Part shown: positions 8,773-16,064 of the stretch, piece after piece
Layout of the letters: each line of letters opens with the position of its first letter
How positions within the stretch are numbered: position 1 is the first letter of the stretch
Origin: Hoeflea algicola
GTDB lineage: Bacteria; Pseudomonadota; Alphaproteobacteria; Rhizobiales; Rhizobiaceae
Assembly (NCBI RefSeq): GCF_026619415.1
Contig: NZ_JAOVZR010000002.1
Span: 1-31,061, forward strand
Direction: 5' to 3'
DNA: 31,061 nt
Position numbers and translations under genes: made by a program
Notes under the pieces: model-generated
The model's database searches: none
Told to the model about the DNA's origin: nothing
Seen by the model: the letters and a program-made list of their open reading frames with translations, nothing else

Positions 8773-9219
8773 ATGCCTTCTGAACTCATGTTTACCTCAG
8801 CAATAATTGTTGCCTATCTCGCGCTGTATTGCGGCGCGCTCTTTCTGCGCAATGCTTCCGGCCGTGCGGCATTCCATTTTCTAGTCGCGTCCATGGTAGC
8901 CGTGACTGCGAGCATTTTCATAAGCAAAATGGATATGGCTATTTGTGACGGGGAATTTTGTGTCTTTCTTTTGCTCGTGTCCGCTCAACTAGTCACATCC
9001 ATTCTTGTTTCCAAATACCTTGGACTTGATATATTCTTCGCTGTAATGCCCGTTACATTTGCAATAATTGCTACATCCATATTCTTCGTTGCAATAATCG
9101 TATTGGTTTTTCCATCAGTATTGTGTCTCGTATCGGCATTTGGGTTTTGGCTGTTTCCTTTCAAGGAGAACCAGCGGGCCAACCGAGAGCGCAACCAGCC
9201 TGCGACAGACAGTGAATGA
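8773..9219 (+). CDS. small integral membrane protein
   Basis: A 148-residue protein with four or five predicted membrane helices (about 5-25, 34-53, 61-81, 88-110 and 112-133) and a polar, arginine-rich tail (KENQRANRERNQ). The ATG at 8773 has GGGAAC upstream. The frame remains open as far as 8626, but that extension is not membrane-like and is poor in protein signal. It lies 225 bp after the lipoprotein gene and in the same direction. Function unknown. Confidence 0.6.
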   Translation: MPSELMFTSAIIVAYLALYCGALFLRNASGRAAFHFLVASMVAVTASIFISKMDMAICDGEFCVFLLLVSAQLVTSILVSKYLGLDIFFAVMPVTFAIIATSIFFVAIIVLVFPSVLCLVSAFGFWLFPFKENQRANRERNQPATDSE

Positions 9220-9461
9220 ATAGCCCTTGGATTCGCAGGCACGTTCTCCCTCGATTCAGAGGCATGAGAGCCATCATGAGCACAGTCATTTTGGTAACAA
9301 TTTCAATCACGACAGCCTAGCTGAGCGCGACTGCCAGGTTGCGAATGGTCTTGAAGTCATTGGGCGTCAGTGCCCAATCGCTTTATGTCGGGAAAGAAGC
9401 GGCTTGGCCAAAACAGGTTCCCGCGCCGCTTTAATGGATTTCTACGCAGGCAAAATCCCTG

Positions 9462-9914
9462 TTAGCCAACAACATTGATGAACACCGTATAGCGTCCCGT
9501 GCCAAGCATCTTGAACACCATCACGTCAAGCAAGCCGGGAACTCGGCCCTGCGAAATCTGGCGTTTGAGTGCGGTGAGATTAATGTTGCAATAAGTTACG
9601 AGCTGACCGGTCTCCAGCAGCGCGCGGTTTGCTGGTTTACCGAAAAAACTGTCATGACTATCCATCTCGCTGCCGGTTTTGAATTTGTGAACATTGGCGC
9701 GATCCTGACGCAGGATCTGTTCCGCATTCGACAACCCCACCCCTTTGGAGTTGTAAAGATCCTGCTCCTGGATGTCGGCCAAATAGTTCACAATGAACCG
9801 GGCGCCTGGATATGTCTTGCCGGCATCATAGATGTCATAATCGACACAGCCCTGAGCAAACGCGGCACTATTGTTCACACACAGAAATATAAACGCAGCG
9901 AGCCAAAAACGCAT
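9462..9914 (-). CDS. secreted hypothetical protein
   Basis: A 150-residue protein with a clear signal peptide MRFWLAAFIFLCVNNSAAFA and predicted cleavage before QGCVD. The mature protein has two cysteines (near residues 23 and 113) that could pair. The ATG at 9914 is chosen because GGAGG lies 8 bp upstream; a more upstream ATG at 9929 overlaps that site. An IS66 element inserted 94 bp upstream. Copy e of the 21-bp element lies on the far side of the insertion and would have been about 116 bp from this start before the insertion, so the gene may have lost its normal control. No family recognised. Confidence 0.65.
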   Translation of the reverse strand: MRFWLAAFIFLCVNNSAAFAQGCVDYDIYDAGKTYPGARFIVNYLADIQEQDLYNSKGVGLSNAEQILRQDRANVHKFKTGSEMDSHDSFFGKPANRALLETGQLVTYCNINLTALKRQISQGRVPGLLDVMVFKMLGTGRYTVFINVVG

Positions 9915-10000
9915 TATGAAAGCCTCCAATAAACGAATAACATTCTGAAATACCTACAAGATTTCTGCATATTGCAAACAGACTTGTTGCGTTTTCAAAA

Positions 10001-10008
10001 TGGAAACT
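10001..10008. repeat. target site duplication TGGAAACT, left copy
   Basis: The 8-bp sequence TGGAAACT abuts the left end of the IS66 element and is repeated at 11384-11391 after its right end. Eight bp is the usual IS66 duplication length. Confidence 0.9.
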
Positions 10009-11383
10009 GTAATTACCCACCCCCGAATTCGTGATTTCCGGTTCTTCTACCGGCCTATGCCAGGACGGATGCGATGACCTGGAAGGGGTTTGCGCCTTTG
10101 AGGCGGGCGGTGTCGATGGTCGTGCGTACATCCGCCTCTGCTTGGGCGGCCCACATGGCGCGATATCCGTTTGTCACCTTTCGCTGAATGACCCATGGAC
10201 GGAGCTTTCGCTCAGATGTGTTGTTGGTGACATCGACTTCTCCGGGATAGTCGCAAAACGTCAGCAGCTGATCGCGGGCCCGCCCGATCTTGGCCTGGAG
10301 CTTTTGGGCCAGGTCGCACGAAGTCGGGGCGCATAGAAGCCCGGCAAGCTGTTTATCGAATTTGCGCTTCTTGCTTGCGACGGTAGACGCAGCGAATGTG
10401 CTTATGGCTCTGGCGAAATCAAACACACGGCCAAACCAAAGCTGGAAGCGAAGAGGGAGATCATCCTCGCCATGTTCCAGCGCAAAGGCTGTATCACGCG
10501 CCAAATGTGCAAGGCAGGTTTGATGTCGATGGCCGTGAGATTGCTGGGCTGAATACCGATCAGATATCCATACCTCGGGGACATGGCCGCCCATGGTCTC
10601 GTGAACGACCCGTGCTGCACGGGAGTAATCGGGCTGGTGGACAACAGCATCCTTGCAATGAAAAACCCAGTGTTGGGCATTTGTGCCCTCGATACGCACA
10701 CCGGTTTCGTCGCTGGCGACAACGCGGGCGGCTCGAAGGCTGGCCTTGGCGGCCTGTGCTGTGGCCTGGAAGCTCGGACGGGAGCGGGAAAACATGTTCA
10801 TGATCGCGCCCTCGCTCACATTAAGGCCGAAGATATCCATGAACACACCGCTCAGGCGTTCGTAAGACAATGCATGGAAACTCTTGAGGTAGATCGCCAG
10901 CGCGTGAATGCCTGGCCCGAACGGCGTTGCGGTTGCCACGGCAGGTGCGGTGGCTTTTGTTGTCGTGCCGCATTGCGGGCAATGACAGGAAAAACGCCGA
11001 TGCCGGGTGACATGAGGACGGATCGCAGGAATATCGATCTCGTCATAGGCCCCGGCCAGCACCATCGTATCATCACCGGAAAACGCATGGCCGCATCTCT
11101 TGCAGGCGGTCGGTTCATGATCGCGAAACATGTCGGCAAAATCCGCCAGCACCCTATTGTGGGGTTCATGCCCGGGCTTGGCTCCACCCGGTCGTGAGTT
11201 GACGCGTTTCTCTTTCTTGTCCGTCGAGGGCGGCTTGGAAGACGTCCGAGAATCCTTGGAAGGCCGTTGGAGCCGAAGCACCATCTCGATCAATTCGTCC
11301 TTGCTCAGCTGCTGCAAATCAGTCCGATCCATATCATCATGGATTCAGACATTGTGGTGCATGGCAAGGGGGTGGGTAATTAC
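10009..11383 (-). mobile_element. IS66-family element, copy 1
   Basis: A 1375-bp element with perfect 16-bp terminal inverted repeats GTAATTACCCACCCCC and a single transposase gene, i.e. the short IS66 form without tnpA/tnpB (ISBst12-like). It is flanked by TGGAAACT duplications. A second copy of the same length lies at 21704-23078 in the opposite orientation. The only difference I found between them is a silent base near 10133 (CTCTGCTTG here, CTCGGCTTG in the other copy read on the same strand). The near identity indicates recent activity. Confidence 0.93.
10055..11332 (-). CDS. tnpC: IS66-family transposase (TnpC), copy 1
   Basis: A 425-residue DDE transposase. It has an N-terminal leucine-rich helix (LQQLSKDELIEMVLRLQ), a polar linker with KPPSTDKKEKR, a zinc-finger-like CxxC pair (CKRCGHAF, then CHCPQCG), and the DDE_Tnp_IS66 core. 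Catalytic candidates are the D of VASDETGV, the D of WISDRY and the E of NNTSERKLRPWV. The element has no accessory tnpA or tnpB genes. The protein sequence is identical to that encoded by copy 2. Confidence 0.95.
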   Translation of the reverse strand: MDRTDLQQLSKDELIEMVLRLQRPSKDSRTSSKPPSTDKKEKRVNSRPGGAKPGHEPHNRVLADFADMFRDHEPTACKRCGHAFSGDDTMVLAGAYDEIDIPAIRPHVTRHRRFSCHCPQCGTTTKATAPAVATATPFGPGIHALAIYLKSFHALSYERLSGVFMDIFGLNVSEGAIMNMFSRSRPSFQATAQAAKASLRAARVVASDETGVRIEGTNAQHWVFHCKDAVVHQPDYSRAARVVHETMGGHVPEVWISDRYSAQQSHGHRHQTCLAHLARDTAFALEHGEDDLPLRFQLWFGRVFDFARAISTFAASTVASKKRKFDKQLAGLLCAPTSCDLAQKLQAKIGRARDQLLTFCDYPGEVDVTNNTSERKLRPWVIQRKVTNGYRAMWAAQAEADVRTTIDTARLKGANPFQVIASVLA

Positions 11384-11391
11384 TGGAAACT
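11384..11391. repeat. target site duplication TGGAAACT, right copy
   Basis: Direct repeat of 10001-10008, abutting the right end of IS66 copy 1. Confidence 0.9.
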
Positions 11392-11413
11392 AGCGAAATT
11401 CGGGCTTGGGTGT

Positions 11414-11434
11414 CTACATGTACAGATGTACAGG
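11414..11434 (-). promoter_or_regulatory. putative operator, copy e of the 21-bp element
   Basis: Read on the minus strand the site is CCTGTACATCTGTACATGTA followed by G. The core TGTACATCTGTACA is a strong dyad. In this orientation it points toward the secreted-protein gene at 9914. Subtracting the IS66 insertion and one target copy (1383 bp) puts it about 116 bp from that start. Confidence 0.5.
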
Positions 11435-11747
11435 CTAGCAAAGCAGCCGAGGCATGAATGTCGTCTTCATGCGCCGCGGACTTTGTCTGCTTTGCAACCA
11501 CAGGAACCAGGCTCTGATCGCGGAAAGAGCTTTTTGGGGAGGTGGAAACCGATCTCCTTTGGTTCAATCAGCGGATGGCTCAAACTGCTCCGCGTTGGGG
11601 CGACAGTTACGCCGACCCCTTGAATACCCGGATTTCGACAGCCTCCGACAATCGCCAGCCAGACCGTAGCCGCTCATCCGGCGTCTCCGATCGAGACGGT
11701 TAAGTGCGGCGAAGCATAGATGAAAATCCCGTTCGCGAGCTTGCGAC
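11435..11747. other. intergenic region, no supported gene
   Basis: A minus-strand open frame (11564-11803) runs through the operator at 11748 and is rich in arginine without a ribosome binding site. Nothing else coding or structural stands out. It separates two operator copies that face away from each other. Confidence 0.4.
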
Positions 11748-11768
11748 ATGGTACATCTGTACCAATTG
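11748..11768 (+). promoter_or_regulatory. putative operator, copy c of the 21-bp element
   Basis: ATGGTACATCTGTACCAATT followed by G. This is the most symmetric copy: GGTACA-TC-TGTACC is a perfect 6+6 inverted repeat. It ends 64 bp before the ATG of the secreted protein at 11833, matching the spacing of copy b. Confidence 0.68.
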
Positions 11769-11832
11769 CCTGTGATCTGCTTTCGGCTCCAATGTTGACG
11801 CATGACAACCGAACATTTTTCAGGATTGATCT

Positions 11833-12261
11833 ATGACTGACAAAAGAAGCTCTCTACAAATAGTCACTTTTCTTGCAGGAGCACTGTTGTGCCTCACTTC
11901 GGGAGCCGGTCTGGCTGAAACCAATGGATCGGGTTCCTTGCTTGACCAGGCTGAAAATCAGCGAACCATACACACAGATTTTCCGTCGATCTCAGTGATC
12001 GCCGCAGAGCCCAATCCACATCAACCGGACATCGAGATTTCGGCGCAAACGTACAAATCACGTTGGGATCAGGTCGGCGGCAGCTTTACGACAGGCTGGG
12101 TGCCAAACAATTCACAGCCGGTTTGCTACTCAAGCGCTCAATGCAACTGCAACGGCCAGGACTTGTGTGGCACGTTTTACTCCGGACAAATCAACTACTG
12201 GTGGCCGCGTGGATGTCACAAACCTCCGATGAAAATTCAATGCAGTTCGGTTCCTGACTAA
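11833..12261 (+). CDS. small secreted cysteine-rich protein
   Basis: A 142-residue protein with signal peptide MTDKRSSLQIVTFLAGALLC through GLAET. The first part of the mature chain is polar and probably flexible. The C-terminal 45 residues carry six cysteines (CYSSAQCNCNGQDLC, then RGCHK and QCSS), suggesting a compact disulfide-bonded domain. Its leader resembles that of the protein at 7391, although the mature domains differ. An AGGA ribosome binding site precedes the ATG. The operator copy c lies 64 bp upstream. Function unknown; a secreted effector or surface factor is only a guess. Confidence 0.68.
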   Translation: MTDKRSSLQIVTFLAGALLCLTSGAGLAETNGSGSLLDQAENQRTIHTDFPSISVIAAEPNPHQPDIEISAQTYKSRWDQVGGSFTTGWVPNNSQPVCYSSAQCNCNGQDLCGTFYSGQINYWWPRGCHKPPMKIQCSSVPD

Positions 12262-12407
12262 TAGGGATTCCTGATCGGCAGCAAGGCACGCAGAAGCGAG
12301 TTTCTGAAGCCGGATACCAGGTCCCGCGATACGACATCAAAATTTCCAAGTGCATCTGGTGTTGCCGGGAATGGCAAATTCAATTTTCGGACAGGTTTTC
12401 TCTTCAA

Positions 12408-13655
12408 ATGCAATTCAGGTTCTTCTCATCGTCTCGTAGCTCAGCAAGGCAACTTGTGCTTTGCTTGATTGCTCTGTTCTCTGTCTGCAGTACCAATGTC
12501 GGTGCTGTGGAAGCGAAGGATGATATCCTTCAATTTTATTCCGAGCTGCGGGAAATGGCCAGTTCGCAATTGGAGTACAGGATCGAGAAAAGAAGCGGAA
12601 AATGGGTCGTCAAGGCTTCGGCTTGGGACGAGTATTTGCCGATCGAAGTTGATAAACGTAATGGTTACATCAGGATTGTGGACGAAGGGACCGGCGGCGG
12701 TGCCGAAGAAATTCAGGTGGTTCTGTGGCGGCTGGAAAATGGCGATCCACTAGTTGGAATATCCCAGTCGATATTTGATGAGGGAGTTCCGGCCACCCAT
12801 GCACTCCTGTTTTTTCGCAAGCGAAAAGAAAGTTGGTTGAACGTAACGGATTCTGTCTTCGAACCCGTCAGGCCTCGTGATTTCATCAGGGTAGCTCAGA
12901 CGCCTGAGGACCGGATGTCCCTGACCACGATTGGAGCCCGCGTCTATTACGAGCTCCCTAAAACGGGAACGACAATTGGCGCCTATCTGGCACTGAAAAC
13001 GGAAATGATCAACGCGGTTTGCAGCGGCTCCGACATGATCGTCGTCCCCGAACCTGCAATTTATCAACACTATTGCAATGATCTGAATGGCCGGATGGCA
13101 AATGCCATGCGGTTCGATTGGAACAAGCAGGACGTCACATTTTCCCCCGGCGTTCCCGTTTATGTTGAGTTCATGCCCTGGAGCATGCCGGAAGAAGGTG
13201 ATGGCGCATCTGCAGATTTGTCGCAAAACCAGATTTCATGGAAAACGAATGCCGGTAAAGACAGCCGGGGGAAAAAATATGCATATTCAAAGATAACACA
13301 GGACGACAATAGCTTTTCCCTGAGATGTTCGCAGGACTCTGACCAAACGCATGCATTGCTCATTGGGGAGAATATCCAGCTGTTGAGCAGAGAAGACGAC
13401 ACTGAAATGGTGCTCAATATTGTTTTCGTGTCGAGTGACAGAGTGTCTCCCAACTACCCCGTCAGAATGTGGTATTTTGGCCCCGACAGAGCGTGGACCG
13501 GTCAATTCCAACCAAGCGCGGCTTTTCTAAAGGGCTTTGCCGCTGCCGGGCATATGATGATCACCAATCAATCGGGCCAGGAAATTGCCAGTTTTTCTGC
13601 TCGCGGCACCTCTGAAGCAAAAAGGGCAATGGCAAGTCACTGCGAGAGCTATTAA
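12408..13655 (+). CDS. large secreted protein with invasion-protein-like C-terminus
   Basis: A 415-residue protein with a signal peptide (RQLVLCLIALFSVCSTNVGA, probable cut near VEA) and five cysteines in the mature part. Its final 50 residues (AAFLKGFAAAGHMMITNQSG, then SFSARG and ASHC) match the pattern at the end of the protein at 3384 and resemble the C-terminal part of IalB/invasion-associated proteins. The N-terminal 300 residues match nothing I know. Its ribosome binding site is weak. It lies 146 bp after the cysteine-rich gene in the same direction and has no copy of the operator of its own, so it may be co-transcribed with that gene. Confidence 0.68.
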   Translation: MQFRFFSSSRSSARQLVLCLIALFSVCSTNVGAVEAKDDILQFYSELREMASSQLEYRIEKRSGKWVVKASAWDEYLPIEVDKRNGYIRIVDEGTGGGAEEIQVVLWRLENGDPLVGISQSIFDEGVPATHALLFFRKRKESWLNVTDSVFEPVRPRDFIRVAQTPEDRMSLTTIGARVYYELPKTGTTIGAYLALKTEMINAVCSGSDMIVVPEPAIYQHYCNDLNGRMANAMRFDWNKQDVTFSPGVPVYVEFMPWSMPEEGDGASADLSQNQISWKTNAGKDSRGKKYAYSKITQDDNSFSLRCSQDSDQTHALLIGENIQLLSREDDTEMVLNIVFVSSDRVSPNYPVRMWYFGPDRAWTGQFQPSAAFLKGFAAAGHMMITNQSGQEIASFSARGTSEAKRAMASHCESY

Positions 13656-14009
13656 TCGGCTTTGTCAACAATTTTCCTTCCATCTCATTTAGAGAACCGA
13701 TCGGCAGCTTCTGCCTCAAAACCTCTGTTTCATTAATGCCTGGGTTTCAATCGAGACCTGCCATAAAGACGTGAACGGAGTTGTGGACAAATGTCTGGGC
13801 CGCCGCGCAATAAAATCCGACAAATGTCAGAAATATGGACGGAACCGTCTTTCAATGGACCGGAGGTCTAGGTCGAGTTCAAACCAAGGATGCCGCTTGG
13901 CGTTTTTGGTGAGAACGATGTTGTGTCTTTGTATATTTTGGTGGCCGGATTTACGCATTGTCGAAAAATGGTTGAGCAACCGAGCGAGGGAAGGTCACCA
14001 AATTTTTTG
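13656..14009. other. intergenic region, no supported gene
   Basis: An open frame at 13771-14013 has no ribosome binding site and an unprotein-like arginine/serine-rich composition. I see no other coding or structural signal before the operator at 14010. Confidence 0.4.
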
Positions 14010-14030
14010 CTAGTACATGTGTCCTAGTTG
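14010..14030 (+). promoter_or_regulatory. putative operator, copy d of the 21-bp element
   Basis: CTAGTACATGTGTCCTAGTT followed by G. It differs from copy b at only three of 21 positions. It lies 119 bp before the likely start of the small secreted protein at 14150, or 72 bp before an alternative start at 14103. Confidence 0.6.
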
Positions 14031-14149
14031 TAGCGTCTGACATTTTTTGGTTTCATCGGCACGGCTTAATGGAGTGAGGAGAGCGCATACTGGAAATAGG
14101 TGCATGCAAATTTCCATGATTGCGCCCAATCTAGAAAAGGGAAATCAAA

Positions 14150-14397
14150 TGCAAAAAGTGATTCTTGCCGCCATTTTTTCAATAGCTTTCATTGCTGGAC
14201 CAAATATTGCTCTGGCTGGTTCAAATTCGAAGATTGTGGAGATTGCAATGATGTCTCCTGCACTCATCAATCTTGAAACAGGAGAAGAAAAAACTGATGT
14301 GATTAATATCTGCAACGATGCCAAAATGGCTTGTGTTCACGGCGTAGATACTTGCTGCGGTGGCAATGCCTGCCCGGAAGAAGGCGTATGTCCATAA
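14150..14397 (+). CDS. small secreted cysteine-rich peptide
   Basis: An 82-residue protein with a clear signal peptide (MQKVILAAIFSIAFIAGPNI, cut near ALA|GS), leaving a mature chain of about 58 residues. The mature part has six cysteines, four of them close together near the end (DTCCGGNACPEEGVC), so it is likely a disulfide-stabilised peptide. GGGAA lies 6 bp before the ATG. A longer form starting at 14103 would add 16 residues before the signal peptide and is less likely. Operator copy d is upstream. No family recognised. Confidence 0.65.
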
Positions 14398-14729
14398 AAC
14401 CTTGGCACAAGCGCCAAGACCACAGCTAAATATATGTCCTGCCCAGAAAACGCGGGCCATAAACATTCGATTATCCAGCGATCAGACGTCTAACTGGCGT
14501 TCCTCACCACTGAATGTTGTGTCCACATTCATGTTATCTGATGTCGCCTACGAGAGGAGATCGTCAACTACCATTGCCATCATTCAATATGTATTGCCAG
14601 CAAGCTTGTTTCAGGAAAGTTGAGCAATGCTGCTGCGATTCCTCCGCAAACGCCGTGATCGGAAGTAATGGGGGAAAGCGAATATGATTGATTAAACGGC
14701 GTTTGAAAAACGGCACTGAACATGGCGGT
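14398..14729. other. intergenic region with a weak hairpin
   Basis: A short inverted repeat CTTGGC/GCCAAG lies at 14401-14418 just after the peptide gene. It lacks a T tract, so terminator function is uncertain. The rest has no gene I can support. It separates the plus-strand secreted-protein locus from the minus-strand nuclease/ATPase/protease cluster. Confidence 0.4.
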
Positions 14730-15050
14730 TCAGGCAGGCTTCAGATGCCGCTTAGGACGGAATGGAAAGAGACCATCGGCGTAACGTGCAGCAAGTTCTT
14801 CGAAGACATCTTCGCTTTCACGAACATCAAACCCCTGAAGCTCAAGGCCATCAACTATCTCATCGCGCAACCGGTCCAGCGCCTGGCGTTGTCCTAGATG
14901 GTGCTTCTCGGCACTCATGATCATTTTCCACAGCAGCATGCGGGCCAGATCATCTCGCGACGGCCGACAGCGAAAACGGGCCTCATCTCTCACTCTCTGC
15001 TGGCGGGCACGCTGCTTGGCATTTCTGTCCCCATTTGTTTTTCTTGTCAT
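14730..15050 (-). CDS. small basic hypothetical protein
   Basis: A 106-residue protein. It has a very basic N-terminus (MTRKTNGDRNAKQRARQQRV) followed by a helical, acidic part (LRDEIVDGLELQGFDVRESE). The frame is open much farther upstream, but the ATG at 15050 is preceded by AGGGAG at 6 bp, and composition upstream of it is not protein-like. It is the last gene of the minus-strand cluster that begins with the nuclease-like gene at 20358. The basic region could bind nucleic acid. Family not recognised. Confidence 0.55.
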   Translation of the reverse strand: MTRKTNGDRNAKQRARQQRVRDEARFRCRPSRDDLARMLLWKMIMSAEKHHLGQRQALDRLRDEIVDGLELQGFDVRESEDVFEELAARYADGLFPFRPKRHLKPA

Positions 15051-15204
15051 CCTGATCTCCCTGTTCATCGTGGAAACCCAGTCTGATGGCCGGCGATGCA
15101 AGGAACAAACGCCGTTTGCCTCCCAATGTTGACAATCTGGAAGGGGGGGCCGCGGCTTGGTTTCGAGGTCACCAACCCCACTGCCACAAACGGCGTGCAA
15201 AGAG

Positions 15205-15267
15205 GAATCGCGGTTTCCCGGCTTCGAATCGGCAAGACCGAGTCCAGAATCGCGGCAGGATAAATTG
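15205..15267. repeat. 21-bp phased repeat array, 3 units
   Basis: Units start at 15205, 15226 and 15247 with GAATCGC, GAATCGG and GAATCGC, each followed by 14 variable bases. The same heptamer and the same 21-bp period form the ten-unit array at 15827-16036. Read on the minus strand the unit is GCGATTC. It is in a stretch (15051-15500) without a supported gene. Confidence 0.65.
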
Positions 15268-15500
15268 AGCTGACTTGTTTCGAGTTGCCCGCACGTCATT
15301 GCGGATTGAGCTGGCGTCGCGATGACTTGAATCGGGTCACCTGCACGTTGCTTCAATGGATATCAAATTGCGGCGCGCTGTTTGCTGAATTCCCTGCAGC
15401 CGCCTTTGAGTGCATGGAGCGTTGGAAGCGCCAACAATCTCCAAGCACGCCGCCGCAACTTGCCGTTACCAGAATCCACGGGCCTGAATTACCGTTGGCG

Positions 15501-15728
15501 TCAACGGCTGATGCGGGGCTGCATCCATTTGGGTTCATCGCCCGAGACCTTTCGGATTGTCCGTGCCAGCGCATCGCTCAGGTCAACGACAGCATTGTAG
15601 TGTGCGCTCTGGGGCTTGAGGTCGCAAAGCAGAGGGACCAAGTCTTTATGCATGTCTGTCGTCCAGGCGACGAGGTCATCAATCTGTGCCGAAGTGAGTT
15701 CCGGTTTCCGCTTATGTCTTTTTGTCAT
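15501..15728 (-). CDS. small hypothetical protein
   Basis: A 75-residue protein with a strong ribosome binding site (AGGAAGG 7 bp before the ATG at 15728). It starts with a basic stretch (MTKRHKRKPELT) and continues as an amphipathic helical protein (DDLVAWTTDMHKDLVPLLCD). It lies between the two 21-bp repeat arrays and in the same direction as the ATPase and protease genes. Nothing in it points to a known family. Confidence 0.55.
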   Translation of the reverse strand: MTKRHKRKPELTSAQIDDLVAWTTDMHKDLVPLLCDLKPQSAHYNAVVDLSDALARTIRKVSGDEPKWMQPRISR

Positions 15729-15776
15729 AATGAGCCTTCCTGAAAGAGGGCCCGCCCTGGCTCTTGGTTAGCTGAT

Positions 15777-16064
15777 TCACGCCTTAACGCAAATCATGAC
15801 CGTGAAGGCCGCTGATCGTCTGACGTGAATCGCAGATTCCTGGGTTGGAAACGGCTGCGCTGAGATCGGATCCGCCAAGGCTGAATTTGGCAACGCAGGG
15901 ACTGATTTCCGAAACGGCGAATCCTGGGTCGGAATCGCCGTTTCAGTATTGAGAATCGCAAAGGCCGACCTGGGAATCGCGGGCGCCGGGTTTGGTAACG
16001 CGGAAGCCGAATTCTGAATCGCAGTTTCAGGGCGCCGCTTTTTTGGAGCCGGTTGCGGCGGCAT
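15777..16064 (-). CDS. possible ORF encoding heptapeptide repeats (doubtful)
   Basis: An open frame of 95 codons that overlaps the last 38 bp of the M41 peptidase gene in another frame. Because it runs through the 21-bp array it would encode ten heptapeptides of the type (I/L)PNSAxA, for example LPNPAPA, IPRSAFA and LPNSALA. There is no ribosome binding site, and the composition can be explained by the DNA repeat alone. Removing one A from the run of six A near 16038-16043 (sense) would instead fuse this repeat tail to the protease. I consider a non-coding array more likely, since a second array exists outside this frame. Confidence 0.25.
   Translation of the reverse strand: MPPQPAPKKRRPETAIQNSASALPNPAPAIPRSAFAILNTETAIPTQDSPFRKSVPALPNSALADPISAQPFPTQESAIHVRRSAAFTVMICVKA
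15827..16036. repeat. 21-bp phased repeat array, 10 units
   Basis: Ten consecutive 21-bp units begin at 15827, 15848, 15869 and so on to 16016. Each opens with a version of GAATCGC followed by a variable 14-bp segment. Positions 1 (G), 5 (C), 6 (G) and 13 (C) are invariant in all ten; positions 2 and 3 are A in eight and nine. The period equals two turns of the DNA helix. The array starts inside the last ten bases of the M41 gene and fills most of the gap to the next gene. Confidence 0.8.

Noticed and set aside
10583..11197. 204-codon open frame opposite the IS66 transposase (also at 21890-22504)
   Set aside because: It is antisense to the transposase and is preserved only because the transposase is; no independent signals.
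11564..11803. Minus-strand arginine-rich 79-codon open frame
   Set aside because: It reads through the operator at 11748 and lacks a ribosome binding site; composition is typical of a non-coding frame.
14401..14418. Intrinsic terminator after the small peptide gene
   Set aside because: The six-base stem CTTGGC/GCCAAG has no following T run, so I list it only as a weak hairpin.
15827..16036. CRISPR array
   Set aside because: Units are 21 bp with only a seven-base conserved word and no separate repeat/spacer architecture; no cas genes are present.
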